Below are positions 39,906-49,414 of a stretch of 64,000 nucleotides of DNA, piece after piece. The stretch is from an uncultured Microbulbifer sp. Lineage in GTDB: Bacteria; Pseudomonadota; Gammaproteobacteria; Pseudomonadales; Cellvibrionaceae. The notes below the pieces were generated by a model. It did not search any database, was not told the origin of the DNA, and was given only the letters and a program-made list of their open reading frames with translations. A program made the translations under genes and the position numbers. The stretch spans positions 1 through 64,000 of the forward strand of contig NZ_CANMKV010000024.1 in NCBI RefSeq assembly GCF_947498635.1. The letters run 5' to 3'. How positions within the stretch are numbered: position 1 is the stretch's first letter; each line of letters starts with the position of its first letter.

Positions 39906-41403
39906 TTTGTTCGGTCTTTACTTCTTTACAACGACTGCCCAGGGCCATGCCCGCTGCGCGGAACAGTGCCCGGGCTTTATTCATGGTTTCGTCCCACTCG
40001 GACTGGGGGTCGGAATCAGCCACCAGGCCGGCGCCTGCCTGGATAAACAGCTGACCATCCTTGATCACCGCGGTGCGGATTGCGATAGCCGTGTCCATAT
40101 TGCCATTCCAGGCCAGGTAACCCACCGCACCGCCATAGATACCGCGCTTCTCAGGCTCCAGCTCATCGATAATCTCCATGGCGCGAATCTTTGGTGCCCC
40201 AGACAGAGTGCCGGCCGGCAGCGCCGCACGCAGTGCATCCATACCGGAGAATCCCTCCCGCAGCTGGCCGGTCACATTGGAGGTGATATGCATGACATGG
40301 GAATAGCGCTCCACAACCATCTGCTCGGTGACCCGCACACTGCCGGTAGCGGCTACGCGGCCCACATCGTTACGTCCCAAATCGATCAGCATCAGATGCT
40401 CGGCACATTCCTTGGGGTCCGCCAAAAGCTCCGCCTCCAGGGCCTTATCCTCCTCTTCAGAGGCACCCCGGCGGCGGGTGCCGGCCAGTGGGCGCACCGT
40501 CATCTCACCCTCTTCCAGGCGCACCAGGATCTCCGGGCTTGACCCCACAACCTGGTGATCGCCCAGATCGAGAAAATACATGTAAGGCGAAGGGTTCAGG
40601 CTACGCAAGGCGCGATAGAAATTGAGTGGGGGCGCATTAAAAGGCGCCGATAAGCGCTGGGAGGGCACGACCTGCATCACATCTCCGGCGAGGACATAGT
40701 CCTTAACCCGATCCACCGCCGCTTTAAAATTATCTTCACCGAAGTGGGAGTGAAAGGCACTCTCCTCGATCCCGTTACCATCCAAGTCCAGAGGAACAGT
40801 ATCCGGCAGTGGCTGCGCAAGTCGTTCGACCAACTGATCCAGGCGCCGCTGGGCCCGCGCGAAGGCATCCTGCTGTTGTGGGTCCGCGTGCACAATAAAA
40901 ATTACCGCGCCCGCTAGGTTATCAAACACCACCAACTCGTCGCTGACCATCAGGAGAATGTCAGGATTCCCCAAATTGTCCTGCGGCATGCTGTCAGCCA
41001 GACGCGGTTCTATATAGCGCACACAGTCATAACCAAAATATCCGACTAGGCCACCATTGAAGCGCGGTAAATCGGGAAGCTCCGGCACTCGATAGCGCTG
41101 CTGGAAAGCTTCCACAAAGGCCAACGGGTCCCGTTCGGTATGACGCTCGATAATTTCTTCAGCCCGCTCCACCGTGACCTCATTGCCACGCACCCGCAGC
41201 AGGGTGCTCGCCGGCAGTCCAATAATGGAGTAGCGACCCCATTTCTCCCCTCCCTGAACAGACTCGAGCAGATAGCTGTAACGGCCTTCGCCGAGCTTCA
41301 GGTAAGTGGACAGAGGTGTTTCAATATCGGCCAGTACTCGGCGCACCAGCGGTATACGGTTATAGCCCGCAGACACAAGTTGGGCGTATTCGGTTGGGGT
41401 CAT
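39892..41403 (-). CDS. trpE: Anthranilate synthase component I
   Basis: Makes anthranilate from chorismate with ammonia from TrpG. The 503-residue protein has the tryptophan feedback motif LLES-x10-S ([18 protein letters not shown], about 43-58), and in the chorismate domain [54 protein letters not shown] and [10 protein letters not shown]. Feedback inhibition is therefore likely. The ATG at 41403 is preceded by GGAG. It heads the minus-strand trp unit; no Trp-rich leader peptide is visible upstream. Confidence 0.97.
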   Translation of the reverse strand: MTPTEYAQLVSAGYNRIPLVRRVLADIETPLSTYLKLGEGRYSYLLESVQGGEKWGRYSIIGLPASTLLRVRGNEVTVERAEEIIERHTERDPLAFVEAFQQRYRVPELPDLPRFNGGLVGYFGYDCVRYIEPRLADSMPQDNLGNPDILLMVSDELVVFDNLAGAVIFIVHADPQQQDAFARAQRRLDQLVERLAQPLPDTVPLDLDGNGIEESAFHSHFGEDNFKAAVDRVKDYVLAGDVMQVVPSQRLSAPFNAPPLNFYRALRSLNPSPYMYFLDLGDHQVVGSSPEILVRLEEGEMTVRPLAGTRRRGASEEEDKALEAELLADPKECAEHLMLIDLGRNDVGRVAATGSVRVTEQMVVERYSHVMHITSNVTGQLREGFSGMDALRAALPAGTLSGAPKIRAMEIIDELEPEKRGIYGGAVGYLAWNGNMDTAIAIRTAVIKDGQLFIQAGAGLVADSDPQSEWDETMNKARALFRAAGMALGSRCKEVKTEQNERS

Positions 41404-41436
41404 AGAGACTCCGATCTATTGGGTATTTTTCTAGTT

Positions 41437-41459
41437 GGCGCCAGAGTATAGGCGGCGCC
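41437..41459 (-). promoter_or_regulatory. Candidate trpE promoter flanked by GGCGCC palindromes
   Basis: On the minus strand TATACT (41450-41445) lies about 40 nt before the trpE start. GGCGCC palindromes sit on each side of it (41437-41442 and 41454-41459), and a third at 41515-41520. They could be operator half-sites. The -35 is poor, which would suit an activated promoter. Confidence 0.45.
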
Positions 41460-41463
41460 CACA

Positions 41464-41482
41464 GGAGAGGTGGCCGAATGGT
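41464..41482 (+). other. tRNA-Ser-like 5' sequence (fragment)
   Basis: GGAGAGGTGGCCGAATGGT matches the 5' acceptor strand and D-arm start of bacterial tRNA-Ser. The following bases do not form a D-stem, anticodon arm or T-arm, and no CCTCTCC partner lies downstream, so this is at most a fragment or chance match. Confidence 0.35.
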
Positions 41483-41584
41483 ATTGCCTACCGATTTGGC
41501 CTCAGTGAATCAGCGGCGCCATCGCCCGCTGTTAAGTGTGGAGGTAGTGTGGTTCACGGAAATTCCCTCAGTGCAGGCGCACAA

Positions 41585-41634
41585 GTTTACAAATCCCGTA
41601 AACAGCGGGCAAGGGGCTGCCCGCTAGGTTTTTT
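41585..41634 (+). terminator. Tandem hairpins with T-tract, plus strand, trpE-rpe gap
   Basis: GTTTAC/GTAAAC (41585-41603) is followed directly by AGCGGGCA/TGCCCGCT (41604-41625), AGG and six Ts. The U-tract is on the plus strand, although both neighbouring genes are on the minus strand. It abuts the rpe stop, so on the minus strand the hairpins could also protect the rpe 3' end. Confidence 0.75.
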
Positions 41635-42298
41635 ATTGGGAGAGACTCTGGCGCATTGCTCCAATCACTTCAGAATAGTCTGGAGCATTGAAAATAGCGG
41701 AGCCGGCCACAAAGGTATCCGCACCTGCGGCGGCGATTTCCGCAATATTATCGCGGTTCACCCCGCCATCAATCTCCAGGCGAATATCGTAACCGGAAGC
41801 ATCGATCAGCTGGCGTGTTTCGCGCAGCTTTTCCAAAGTGCCTGGGATAAATTTCTGCCCACCAAAGCCCGGATTGACCGACATCAGCAAAATCATATCC
41901 AGCTTATCCATCACATACTTCGCCGCATCCAGTCCAGTGGCCGGATTGAAGACCAGGCCAGCCTTGCAACCGAGGCTCCGGATCAGCTGTAGGGAGCGGT
42001 CTGGATGACGCGAGGCCTCCGGGTGAAAGGTGATATAAGTAGCGCCCGCATCGGCAAACATACGAATCATATCGTCGACCGGCTCCACCATCAGGTGCAC
42101 ATCGATAGGCGCTTCAACGCCGTGTTTGCGCAGTGCCTGGCACACCATGGGGCCAATGGTGAGGTTGGGGACATAGTGGTTGTCCATCACGTCGAAGTGC
42201 ACCCAATCGGCTCCGGCAGCCAAAACATTGTCCACCTCTTCCCCAAGGCGCGCAAAGTCGGCGGAGAGAATGGAGGGGGCAATCTTGTAATCTGACAT
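41633..42298 (-). CDS. rpe: Ribulose-phosphate 3-epimerase
   Basis: Interconverts ribulose-5-phosphate and xylulose-5-phosphate in the pentose phosphate pathway. The 221-residue TIM barrel has [36 protein letters not shown] with catalytic Asp and metal His, [20 protein letters not shown], and [11 protein letters not shown] with the second Asp. AAGGAA precedes the ATG. It is the third gene of an amgK-murU-rpe run (19-nt gap to murU). The gph gene that often follows rpe is missing. Confidence 0.97.
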   Translation of the reverse strand: MSDYKIAPSILSADFARLGEEVDNVLAAGADWVHFDVMDNHYVPNLTIGPMVCQALRKHGVEAPIDVHLMVEPVDDMIRMFADAGATYITFHPEASRHPDRSLQLIRSLGCKAGLVFNPATGLDAAKYVMDKLDMILLMSVNPGFGGQKFIPGTLEKLRETRQLIDASGYDIRLEIDGGVNRDNIAEIAAAGADTFVAGSAIFNAPDYSEVIGAMRQSLSQ

Positions 42299-42317
42299 CT
42301 TAGATTCCTTCAGTAAC

Positions 42318-43025
42318 TCAATTTTCCGCGGTTAGGCGGCGATGCAGTCTTTCCAGGCGCTCGGGGGTCCCCACGTCACACCAGTCGCCCCGGTATAACT
42401 CTGCCTGTAATTTGTCTTCATGGAAGGTGAACACTTCACCAAGGCCGAAGCATTCACGCACCTTGGGGTAATGAGCAAGGGTTTGCGGGCGCAGCCAACT
42501 GATACCCGCAAAGGTAAAGCGGGGCTTGGCGGTTCCAGACAAGAGCCCGTTTTCAATACCAAAGTCCCCTTCCGGGTTGTGCGGAGGGTTTGGCACCATA
42601 AGTAGGCGCCCAGGACAATACTCGGGCAACGGGCGGGCCGCCCAGCGGGAGAGGTCGAAATCGCACCAGACATCCCCATTGACCACCAGAAAAGGAGCCT
42701 CGCCTAGGTGCGGCATCGCATTGAGAATTCCCCCGGCAGTCTCGAGAGGTCTGTCTTCGTGCTCAACGGAGTAATGGATATCGAGCCCCCAGCGATCGCC
42801 ACTACCCAGGTAGTCCCGAATCATATGCCCCAGGTAGCCCAGATTGATCACCACCCGCTTGACCCCAACGCCCTGCAGGCGCTCCAGAGCGTGTTCGATT
42901 AACGGTTTTCCCGCTACGGCCAGTAGAGGTTTGGGAGCTTGGTCGGTCAGTGGACGCATTCGGCGCCCAAAGCCCGCGGCCAATACCATGGCCGTTGTCG
43001 GGGCTGTCTCGGTGAGGTCGGTCAT
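42318..43025 (-). CDS. murU: N-acetylmuramate alpha-1-phosphate uridylyltransferase
   Basis: Nucleotidyltransferase that makes UDP-MurNAc from MurNAc-1-phosphate and UTP, completing the recycling bypass of MurA known from Pseudomonas. The 235-residue protein starts [36 protein letters not shown], the sugar-nucleotide pyrophosphorylase signature, and has the metal-binding [12 protein letters not shown]. The gene starts five bases after amgK ends, which is the diagnostic pairing; a generic mannose-1-phosphate guanylyltransferase is the alternative. The bypass confers intrinsic fosfomycin tolerance in Pseudomonas. Confidence 0.9.
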   Translation of the reverse strand: MTDLTETAPTTAMVLAAGFGRRMRPLTDQAPKPLLAVAGKPLIEHALERLQGVGVKRVVINLGYLGHMIRDYLGSGDRWGLDIHYSVEHEDRPLETAGGILNAMPHLGEAPFLVVNGDVWCDFDLSRWAARPLPEYCPGRLLMVPNPPHNPEGDFGIENGLLSGTAKPRFTFAGISWLRPQTLAHYPKVRECFGLGEVFTFHEDKLQAELYRGDWCDVGTPERLERLHRRLTAEN

Positions 43026-43029
43026 TCAA

Positions 43030-44100
43030 TTAATCTATACAATTTTTAGGCGGGTCACCGGCATAGCGGTAGTCGCTGTACCAAGGCTGCTGTTCGATCA
43101 ATGGGAGCAATTGGCTCTCGAACCAGCGGGCAAATGGCTTCAGCTCTGCATAGCGCCCAGCCGTTTCCAATATGTAGCGTATCACCAAGGGCAAATCCCC
43201 CAGGTAGCCCTGCTTACCATCGCGCAATGCCAAGCGCGGAAACAGACCCAGAACTTTAATATGGCGCTGCAGCCCCATCCAGTCGAACCAAGCTAAGAAC
43301 GTCTCCGGCTCCACAGGTTCCAGCACCCCGGCGGCTTCCGCAGTGGCGGCATAAGCTAGCGCCCAGCGCTCCACCCGCTCCCTCGGCCAGCGGATATAAC
43401 AATCCCGCAGCAGTGAAACCAGGTCATAGGTGACCGGCCCCCAGACAGCGTCCTGAAAGTCGACAATTCCGGGGCGTTCGCCGCCACGTATCATTAAGTT
43501 TCGGCTGTGATAATCCCTGTGTACCAAAGTCTGCGGCTGGTTGGCAGCACTCTCCAGTAACTGCTGGAAGGTGTCTTCCAGCATGCGGGTTTCCGCCTCT
43601 TGAAGCCGATAGCCAAGCAATTTACTCACCAGCCATTCGGGCATAATACGCATTTCGGTAAGCAACAGCTCGGGACTGTATGTCGGCAACAAGTCCTCTT
43701 GCCTCGGTATTTGCTGCAAACTCAGAAGCTCGCTCATCACCTCCGCATAGAGCCCTTCAACGCTGTCATTACCCAGCACACTGAACAACTGAGTATCCCC
43801 AAGATCCTCTAGCAACAGATAGCCATCGGTCGCATTGGCAGCAATTACCATAGGCGTGTGAACCCCATTGCGTCGCAGGTAGTCAGCAAGAGCCACAAAG
43901 CGGGCGGGATCGGTGCGCTCAGGCGGGGAGTCAACAGCGATCAATCGAGGCTCAGCCGAGGTACGAAAATACCGCCGAAAACCCGCATCGCCGGCGAGGT
44001 TGACCAGTGCTGCAGGGGACTCGTCATCAAGTACTCTCCCCACCCACCGGGCCAATGCCACTTGTCGGAGATCTTCACTCACAGTACATTCTTCATTCAT
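43030..44100 (-). CDS. amgK: N-acetylmuramate/N-acetylglucosamine kinase
   Basis: Anomeric sugar kinase phosphorylating MurNAc at C1 in peptidoglycan recycling. The protein (356 residues from the ATG at 44100) has an aminoglycoside-phosphotransferase fold, with catalytic LVHRDYHSRNLMIRG and the metal-binding GIVDFQDAVWGPVTYDLVSLL. An upstream start at 44142 would add 14 residues without a ribosome site. It is divergent from lptD and adjacent to murU exactly as in Pseudomonas, which supports the specific assignment over a general phosphotransferase. Confidence 0.9.
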   Translation of the reverse strand: MNEECTVSEDLRQVALARWVGRVLDDESPAALVNLAGDAGFRRYFRTSAEPRLIAVDSPPERTDPARFVALADYLRRNGVHTPMVIAANATDGYLLLEDLGDTQLFSVLGNDSVEGLYAEVMSELLSLQQIPRQEDLLPTYSPELLLTEMRIMPEWLVSKLLGYRLQEAETRMLEDTFQQLLESAANQPQTLVHRDYHSRNLMIRGGERPGIVDFQDAVWGPVTYDLVSLLRDCYIRWPRERVERWALAYAATAEAAGVLEPVEPETFLAWFDWMGLQRHIKVLGLFPRLALRDGKQGYLGDLPLVIRYILETAGRYAELKPFARWFESQLLPLIEQQPWYSDYRYAGDPPKNCID

Positions 44101-44349
44101 TCGCCAGCCTGTCGCTTGCTCTCTATTAAAACAGTTTCCCATTCAGCGGTTCGCATTATAACCCTGCCCTGGGCGACGCACAGCGACTTTAACATCCGTC
44201 TACTTACACCCGTACCACCTGTTCGGCTATTAACCACTTCTACATTCAAGTAGAATTGGGCGATAATTTTTTGCGCGCCCCGGCTGGATAGCTGTCGCTC
44301 GCATCTGCCGATAAAGAAACTCTCAAGAATAGCCGGAACCTATCGATTG

Positions 44350-46962
44350 ATGCTTGAAGTCTCCCGGTGGCGTCGCCTCGCGCTGGCGATAGCTCAGAAC
44401 CCTCGAGTCCACTCTCTGGCGCTCGGCCTGATCGCCGTACACCCCCTATGGGCTCTAGCCGAACAGGGCGTTGCCGACCCGGAATACAACCCCTATTTGT
44501 ATTTGGACTGGTTACCCCGCTCCGAATTAACCCCAGAAGAAAGGGCCAGGATGCCTGCCATTTGTTCTGGAGCCTTTGTGGCGCCGCCCAGAAATTATCC
44601 GGACGCAAACCTTCCACCTGAAGACGCCCCGCTGCGTGCCACCGCTGAGCAGTCCCGCTTACTGGAAAACGGCACTGCGGAATTGAGCGGCAATGTTCAT
44701 ATCACCCAAGGCTATCGCCAGTTGTTTGCGGATCGGGTGGACCTCAACCGCCAGAACAATACCGCTTACCTGAGCGGCGCGATCGAACTGCGCGAGCCCA
44801 ACTTGTTGATCCGCGGTGCCTCCGCCGAAGTGCAAACCGATAGTGAAGCGGCCTCCGTTGAAGACGCCACCTATGTTGTGCACGATGCATTTATCCATGG
44901 CAACGCAGCCCAAGTCGCCCGCCAAACCAGTGGTGAGTTGACGCTTACCCAGGGTACCTATACACGCTGTGAGCCGGGGCGGGAGTTCTGGCGTCTAACC
45001 GGCGGCGAAATCAATATCGACGAGGTGGAAAGCCAGGGGACCGCGCGCGATGTGCGCCTGGAGATACTCGATGTGCCTGTACTCTACTTCCCCTATTTTC
45101 GCTTTCCGGTAGGCGACGCGCGCATGTCGGGCTTTCTCTTTCCCTCCCTGAGTAATAGCGATAAAAACGGCTGGGACTTATCTGTTCCTTACTACTGGAA
45201 TATAGCGCCACAGATGGACGCAACTATTACGCCGCGCTATATCCAGTATCGAGGCACCGGCTTAGAAGTAGAGTTTCGGCATCTCAGTCCCATATTCAAT
45301 ACCGAAGTGCGGGTGGCCGATCTACCCAATGACCGTGGGGGCAATGATGACTTGTCCCAGAAACTCATTGATCGGGGTTTCCCACAGGATCTGGTCCTGC
45401 CCTATAAGGGCGAGGACCGCTGGCTGGTTAACCTCGAGCAGCAAGGCGGCTACAGCGGCAGTATCTGGCGTACGGATATCGACTTCACTAAGGTCAGTGA
45501 CCCGGATTATTTCCGGGATTTGAGTACGGCCAACCTTCAGGTCAACGCGGAAACCAAGGTGAACCAAACGGCGCAAGGTAGGCTGACCAGTGAAAACTGG
45601 CGGGTTACTCTACGTGCCCAAGACTACCAAGTGTTAGAGAATGACCTCTTCGATGAATTTGCCCAACTGCCCCGCCTGGATGTGGACGGCAATTACCGCT
45701 GGGGCGACTGGCAACTCGCCCTGCAAAATGAAGCCACGGTATGGCGGCACCAGGACACCCAGACGATACAATTTATTCGAAATACCAATGATCCGGACAG
45801 CGTCATCACCAAGACGAGTGATTTTATAACCGCAGATCGCCTGCGCCTGGACTATGAACTTTTTTGGGACAAGGAATGGCTGTGGGGCTATTTTAAGCCT
45901 GGCTTGGCTGGCCGCTACCTGGGCTATCAGGTTAGCGATACCTTCCTGCCGGAAGGTGCCAACGACACACCCAGCGCCGCCGCCGCCCAGCTCACCCTGG
46001 ATACCGGCCTCTACTTTGAGCGGGATAGCTTTGCCTTTAACCACGAATACATCCAAACCCTGGAGCCCCGGCTTTACGGTCTGCTGAGTAGTAATGCGAA
46101 ACAGGCAGATTTCTTCGATATCAGTAGGGAAGAAATTAATTACCCTGATACAGAGGAAGTCTTTATCGACCCTGATAGTAATAACCTGCTTTACGATACC
46201 GCACTGTTTACCTTCAGCTACGACCAGCTGTTCCGTAACAGCCGCTTTACCGGTAATGACCGGATAGACGATGCAGACCGTATTGCTTTGGGGTTGACTA
46301 CCCGCTTTATCGAGCCCGTTAGTGGCCGCGACCTTTTCTCCGCTAGTATTGGGCAGGTTTTTTATTCCAGTGATACTCAAATCGGGCTGGAAGAGCTAAT
46401 CGAGGAAACACCTCGGTCTGAGCTGGCCGCACGACTGGAGAGCCGCCCAATACAATCCCTGCGCATCCGCAGTGAGCTGGTCTACGATGACACGGAGCAC
46501 AGCGTTAATCGCGGCAACTTCAGCCTGCGCTACTTTGATGACGATGCCCGTATCTTCAACCTCAGCTATTACTATGAGCGGAATGACAATCCGCTTTTCC
46601 CCGATGAGATTAACAACGACGATGACTCCTCTGTCCGACAGTTGAATAGCTCCGCCGTACTACCCCTCAATATCCATACCTCTATAATGGCTGGCGCAGC
46701 CTATGATTTCACCTTGAATCGGGAACTGGAATACCTGGCAGGTATCGAATACGACGATTGCTGCTATCGGGCGCGGCTGGTATGGCGCCGTACCTTAGAT
46801 AATGATTTGGCTGGGGTGGTAGCGGCTAAAGACCTAGAGTATGACCAAGGTATATTCCTCGAGGTACAACTGAAAGGCCTAGCCGGGTTTGGTGCGACCG
46901 TCACCCAAATGCTCACCCAGGGAATCGCCAATTTTGATCAGAGAGAAAAGCTGAAACCGTGA
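44350..46962 (+). CDS. lptD: LPS-assembly protein LptD
   Basis: Outer-membrane barrel that inserts lipopolysaccharide into the outer leaflet with LptE. The 870-residue precursor has a signal region (about 10-38), an OstA/LptA-like beta-jellyroll (about 95-220; QSRLLENGTAELSGNVHITQG) and a large barrel to the C-terminus. Four cysteines fit the LptD disulfide pattern: one in PAICSGAF, one in YTRCEPGREF, and the adjacent pair in DDCCYRARLVW. The ATG at 44350 directly follows a TTG codon. The stop overlaps surA (TGATG), whose product helps fold LptD. Confidence 0.96.
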   Translation: MLEVSRWRRLALAIAQNPRVHSLALGLIAVHPLWALAEQGVADPEYNPYLYLDWLPRSELTPEERARMPAICSGAFVAPPRNYPDANLPPEDAPLRATAEQSRLLENGTAELSGNVHITQGYRQLFADRVDLNRQNNTAYLSGAIELREPNLLIRGASAEVQTDSEAASVEDATYVVHDAFIHGNAAQVARQTSGELTLTQGTYTRCEPGREFWRLTGGEINIDEVESQGTARDVRLEILDVPVLYFPYFRFPVGDARMSGFLFPSLSNSDKNGWDLSVPYYWNIAPQMDATITPRYIQYRGTGLEVEFRHLSPIFNTEVRVADLPNDRGGNDDLSQKLIDRGFPQDLVLPYKGEDRWLVNLEQQGGYSGSIWRTDIDFTKVSDPDYFRDLSTANLQVNAETKVNQTAQGRLTSENWRVTLRAQDYQVLENDLFDEFAQLPRLDVDGNYRWGDWQLALQNEATVWRHQDTQTIQFIRNTNDPDSVITKTSDFITADRLRLDYELFWDKEWLWGYFKPGLAGRYLGYQVSDTFLPEGANDTPSAAAAQLTLDTGLYFERDSFAFNHEYIQTLEPRLYGLLSSNAKQADFFDISREEINYPDTEEVFIDPDSNNLLYDTALFTFSYDQLFRNSRFTGNDRIDDADRIALGLTTRFIEPVSGRDLFSASIGQVFYSSDTQIGLEELIEETPRSELAARLESRPIQSLRIRSELVYDDTEHSVNRGNFSLRYFDDDARIFNLSYYYERNDNPLFPDEINNDDDSSVRQLNSSAVLPLNIHTSIMAGAAYDFTLNRELEYLAGIEYDDCCYRARLVWRRTLDNDLAGVVAAKDLEYDQGIFLEVQLKGLAGFGATVTQMLTQGIANFDQREKLKP

Positions 46963-48302
46963 TGAAAATAATGCAGAATTTTATGTCGAAATTGGGGCTG
47001 TCATCCGTTCTGGCCGCCTATGCTCTGATCGCCAGTACAGTCACAGCACAGGTACAAACCCTGGACCGGGTAGTCGCAGTGGTCGATGAAGATGTGGTGA
47101 TGGCCAGTGAGTTGGCCCAGCGTATCAACACGATCGCCAGCCAAATTCAGGCCCAGCAAGTTCAGGCTCCGCCGATTGATATATTGCGCCGCCAGGTTCT
47201 CGAACAACTGATCATCGAACGATTGCAGTTGCAAATGGCTTCCCGCGCAGGCGTTACCATCTCTGAGTCTGAACTCGATCAGGCCATAGCCCGAGTCCAA
47301 CAAAACGCCAGCGTCAGCCCGGAAGAGTTTCGTCAGCGCTTGCGCGCCGATGGCATGACCGTGAAGAGCTTCCGCCAACAGATCCGCCAGGAGCTGATGA
47401 TCCGCCGGGTGGAACAAGGCAGTGTCAACCGCCGTATCCAGATCACCGATCAGGACATCGATAACTTCCTGCGCTCTAAAGAAGGGGAGTTCTGGAAATC
47501 CCCCCAGTATGAATTGGGCCACATTCTAATCCCCATTAGCTCCAGCGCCCCAGCCAGTGAAGTTACCCAAGCTCGTGAGAAAGCCGAAGACCTGTCTCAA
47601 CAGGTGCGCGGCGGCGCCGATTTCCGACGCCTGGCGATCGCCAACTCTGCCGGGCAGAATGCCCTCGCCGGCGGCGACCTGGGCTGGCGTAAAACCGTCG
47701 AACTGCCCACCTTATTTGCCGATGCACTCAACGGCCTCAAGGTAGGCGATGTAAGCGAACCCTTCCGCAGTGATGCCGGTTTCCACCTGCTAAAGATACA
47801 TGCACAAAAAGGCGCTAGTGAACAGCTTGTAGAACAGACTAAGGTTCGTCATATTCTCCTTAAACCCTCAGCAATCCTCTCCGATGACGAGGCGTACAAC
47901 AAGCTGGTGGCGATGCGTGAAGAGGCGATGGACAGTGATAATTTTTCTGAGCTGGCTCGGGAAAACTCGGAAGATATCGGCTCAATGCTGTCCGGTGGTG
48001 ATCTGGGCTGGTCCATGCCCGGCCAATTTGTGCCGGAATTTACCCAGGCCATGAAGACCACAAGTATTGGTGAAATCAGCCTGCCGTTTCGCAGTCAATT
48101 TGGTTGGCATATTCTCAAGGTAGAAGATCGCCGCAAACAGGATATGACGGATCAGTATATCCGCAACCAGGCTGCCAGCCTTTTGCGTAACCGTCGCTAT
48201 GAGGAAGAGCTGCAAAATTGGCGCCGGGAAATCCGCGACCAGGCCTATGTTGAAATTAAACTGACCGAAGAGAAAGAAGGCAGCGCAGACGAAGCGCAAT
48301 AA
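46962..48302 (+). CDS. surA: Periplasmic chaperone and peptidyl-prolyl isomerase SurA
   Basis: Escorts unfolded outer-membrane proteins such as LptD to the Bam complex. The 446-residue precursor has a signal peptide (about 1-28), an N-terminal chaperone domain (about 30-170; DRVVAVVDEDVVMASEL), two parvulin domains (about 175-275 with ELGHILI and GGDLGWRK; about 285-390 with KVRHILLKPS and GGDLGWSMPGQFVPEF), and a C-terminal helix. It overlaps lptD by one base (TGATG), indicating coupling. A short terminator follows. Confidence 0.97.
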   Translation: MKIMQNFMSKLGLSSVLAAYALIASTVTAQVQTLDRVVAVVDEDVVMASELAQRINTIASQIQAQQVQAPPIDILRRQVLEQLIIERLQLQMASRAGVTISESELDQAIARVQQNASVSPEEFRQRLRADGMTVKSFRQQIRQELMIRRVEQGSVNRRIQITDQDIDNFLRSKEGEFWKSPQYELGHILIPISSSAPASEVTQAREKAEDLSQQVRGGADFRRLAIANSAGQNALAGGDLGWRKTVELPTLFADALNGLKVGDVSEPFRSDAGFHLLKIHAQKGASEQLVEQTKVRHILLKPSAILSDDEAYNKLVAMREEAMDSDNFSELARENSEDIGSMLSGGDLGWSMPGQFVPEFTQAMKTTSIGEISLPFRSQFGWHILKVEDRRKQDMTDQYIRNQAASLLRNRRYEEELQNWRREIRDQAYVEIKLTEEKEGSADEAQ

Positions 48303-48324
48303 AAGCTCTTCTCAAGATCTCTGG

Positions 48325-48350
48325 AACCGGGCCAAAGTGCCCGGTTTTTT
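48325..48350 (+). terminator. Intrinsic terminator after surA
   Basis: AACCGGGC/GCCCGGTT (8 bp, 6-nt loop) followed by a run of Ts. pdxA begins 25 nt later, so it may only reduce read-through. Confidence 0.8.
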
Positions 48351-48374
48351 ATTCGCATCAAAAATGGCACCGCT

Positions 48375-49361
48375 ATGATACCCAGAATTGCTCTCACTCC
48401 CGGGGAACCTGCCGGTGTTGGTCCAGAGCTGAGCGTGAAAATTGCCCAGCGCGGTAGCCACGCACAACTCATTGCTATTGCCGACCCCAACCTACTGGAG
48501 CAGACCGCACACAGGTTAAAGCTTCCCCTGCAACTCCTACCGCTTTCAGAAGGCGCGCCGGTATCCGCCACGCCCCCGGGCAGTCTCTATATCCGGGCGT
48601 CCCCACTGGCACAGAGTGCCCAACCCGGAGCGCTCAGCACCGCCAATGCCCCCTATGTCCTCAAGACATTGGAGATGGCCGCCGATGGATGTCTCAATGG
48701 TCAGTTTGATGCCCTGGTCACCGGCCCGGTACACAAGGGGATCATCAATGAAGCTGGCGTCTCTTTTAGCGGGCATACCGAGTTTTTTGCTGAAAGAGCG
48801 GGCGTGCCACAGGTTGTCATGATGCTTGCCTCAGAAGATCTACGTGTAGCACTTGTCACCACCCACCTTCCACTGAAAGATGTTAGTGCCGCAATCACTG
48901 GCGAACGCCTGGAGAGTGTCACAGAGATTTTGCACCGAAGCTTATGTCAGCAATTCCGCATCGGTTCCCCCCGCATCGGGGTATGTGGCCTAAACCCCCA
49001 TGCAGGAGAGACTGGGCACCTGGGCCGGGAAGAAATTGAAGTGATTGAACCCGCATTAGCCCGGCTGCGCGACCGAGGACTGCATTTGGTCGGGCCTCTG
49101 CCAGCGGATACCCTTTTTACGCCCCCTCAGTTAGCCCATTTCGATGCGGTACTAGCCATGTATCACGATCAGGGGTTGCCGGTGTTAAAATTCAAAGGGT
49201 TCGGCAATGCTGTCAATATCACCCTGGGCCTGCCTTTTATTCGCACCTCCGTAGATCACGGCACCGCCCTGGATCTGGCTGGCAGCGGCAAGGCCAGCTG
49301 CGGTAGCCTTCAGGCAGCCCTATGCCAGGCAATTGAATTGGCGCAACTCCAGAACCATTAG
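48375..49361 (+). CDS. pdxA: 4-hydroxythreonine-4-phosphate dehydrogenase
   Basis: NAD-dependent, metal-requiring step of pyridoxal phosphate synthesis. The 328-residue protein has RIALTPGEPAGVGPEL at the start, VTGPVHKGIINEAGVSFSGHTEF with a metal His, NPHAGETGHLGREE with the second, PADTLF and AMYHDQGLPVLKFKGFG with the third, and GLPFIRTSVDHGTALDLAG. No clear Shine-Dalgarno sequence precedes the ATG. It lies between surA and rsmA as in E. coli. Confidence 0.97.
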   Translation: MIPRIALTPGEPAGVGPELSVKIAQRGSHAQLIAIADPNLLEQTAHRLKLPLQLLPLSEGAPVSATPPGSLYIRASPLAQSAQPGALSTANAPYVLKTLEMAADGCLNGQFDALVTGPVHKGIINEAGVSFSGHTEFFAERAGVPQVVMMLASEDLRVALVTTHLPLKDVSAAITGERLESVTEILHRSLCQQFRIGSPRIGVCGLNPHAGETGHLGREEIEVIEPALARLRDRGLHLVGPLPADTLFTPPQLAHFDAVLAMYHDQGLPVLKFKGFGNAVNITLGLPFIRTSVDHGTALDLAGSGKASCGSLQAALCQAIELAQLQNH

Positions 49362-49414
49362 GCAGCCGCACTCAGTGTATGCCCCAAATCACGATTAGAA
49401 TTGCAGATTATTTA

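Noticed and set aside
41464-41560. A functional tRNA-Ser gene
   Set aside because: Only the first 19 bases match; no D-stem, anticodon arm, T-arm or 3' acceptor partner follows.
41404-41632. trp attenuator with leader peptide
   Set aside because: No short frame with tandem Trp codons on the minus strand; the only T-tract terminator is on the other strand.
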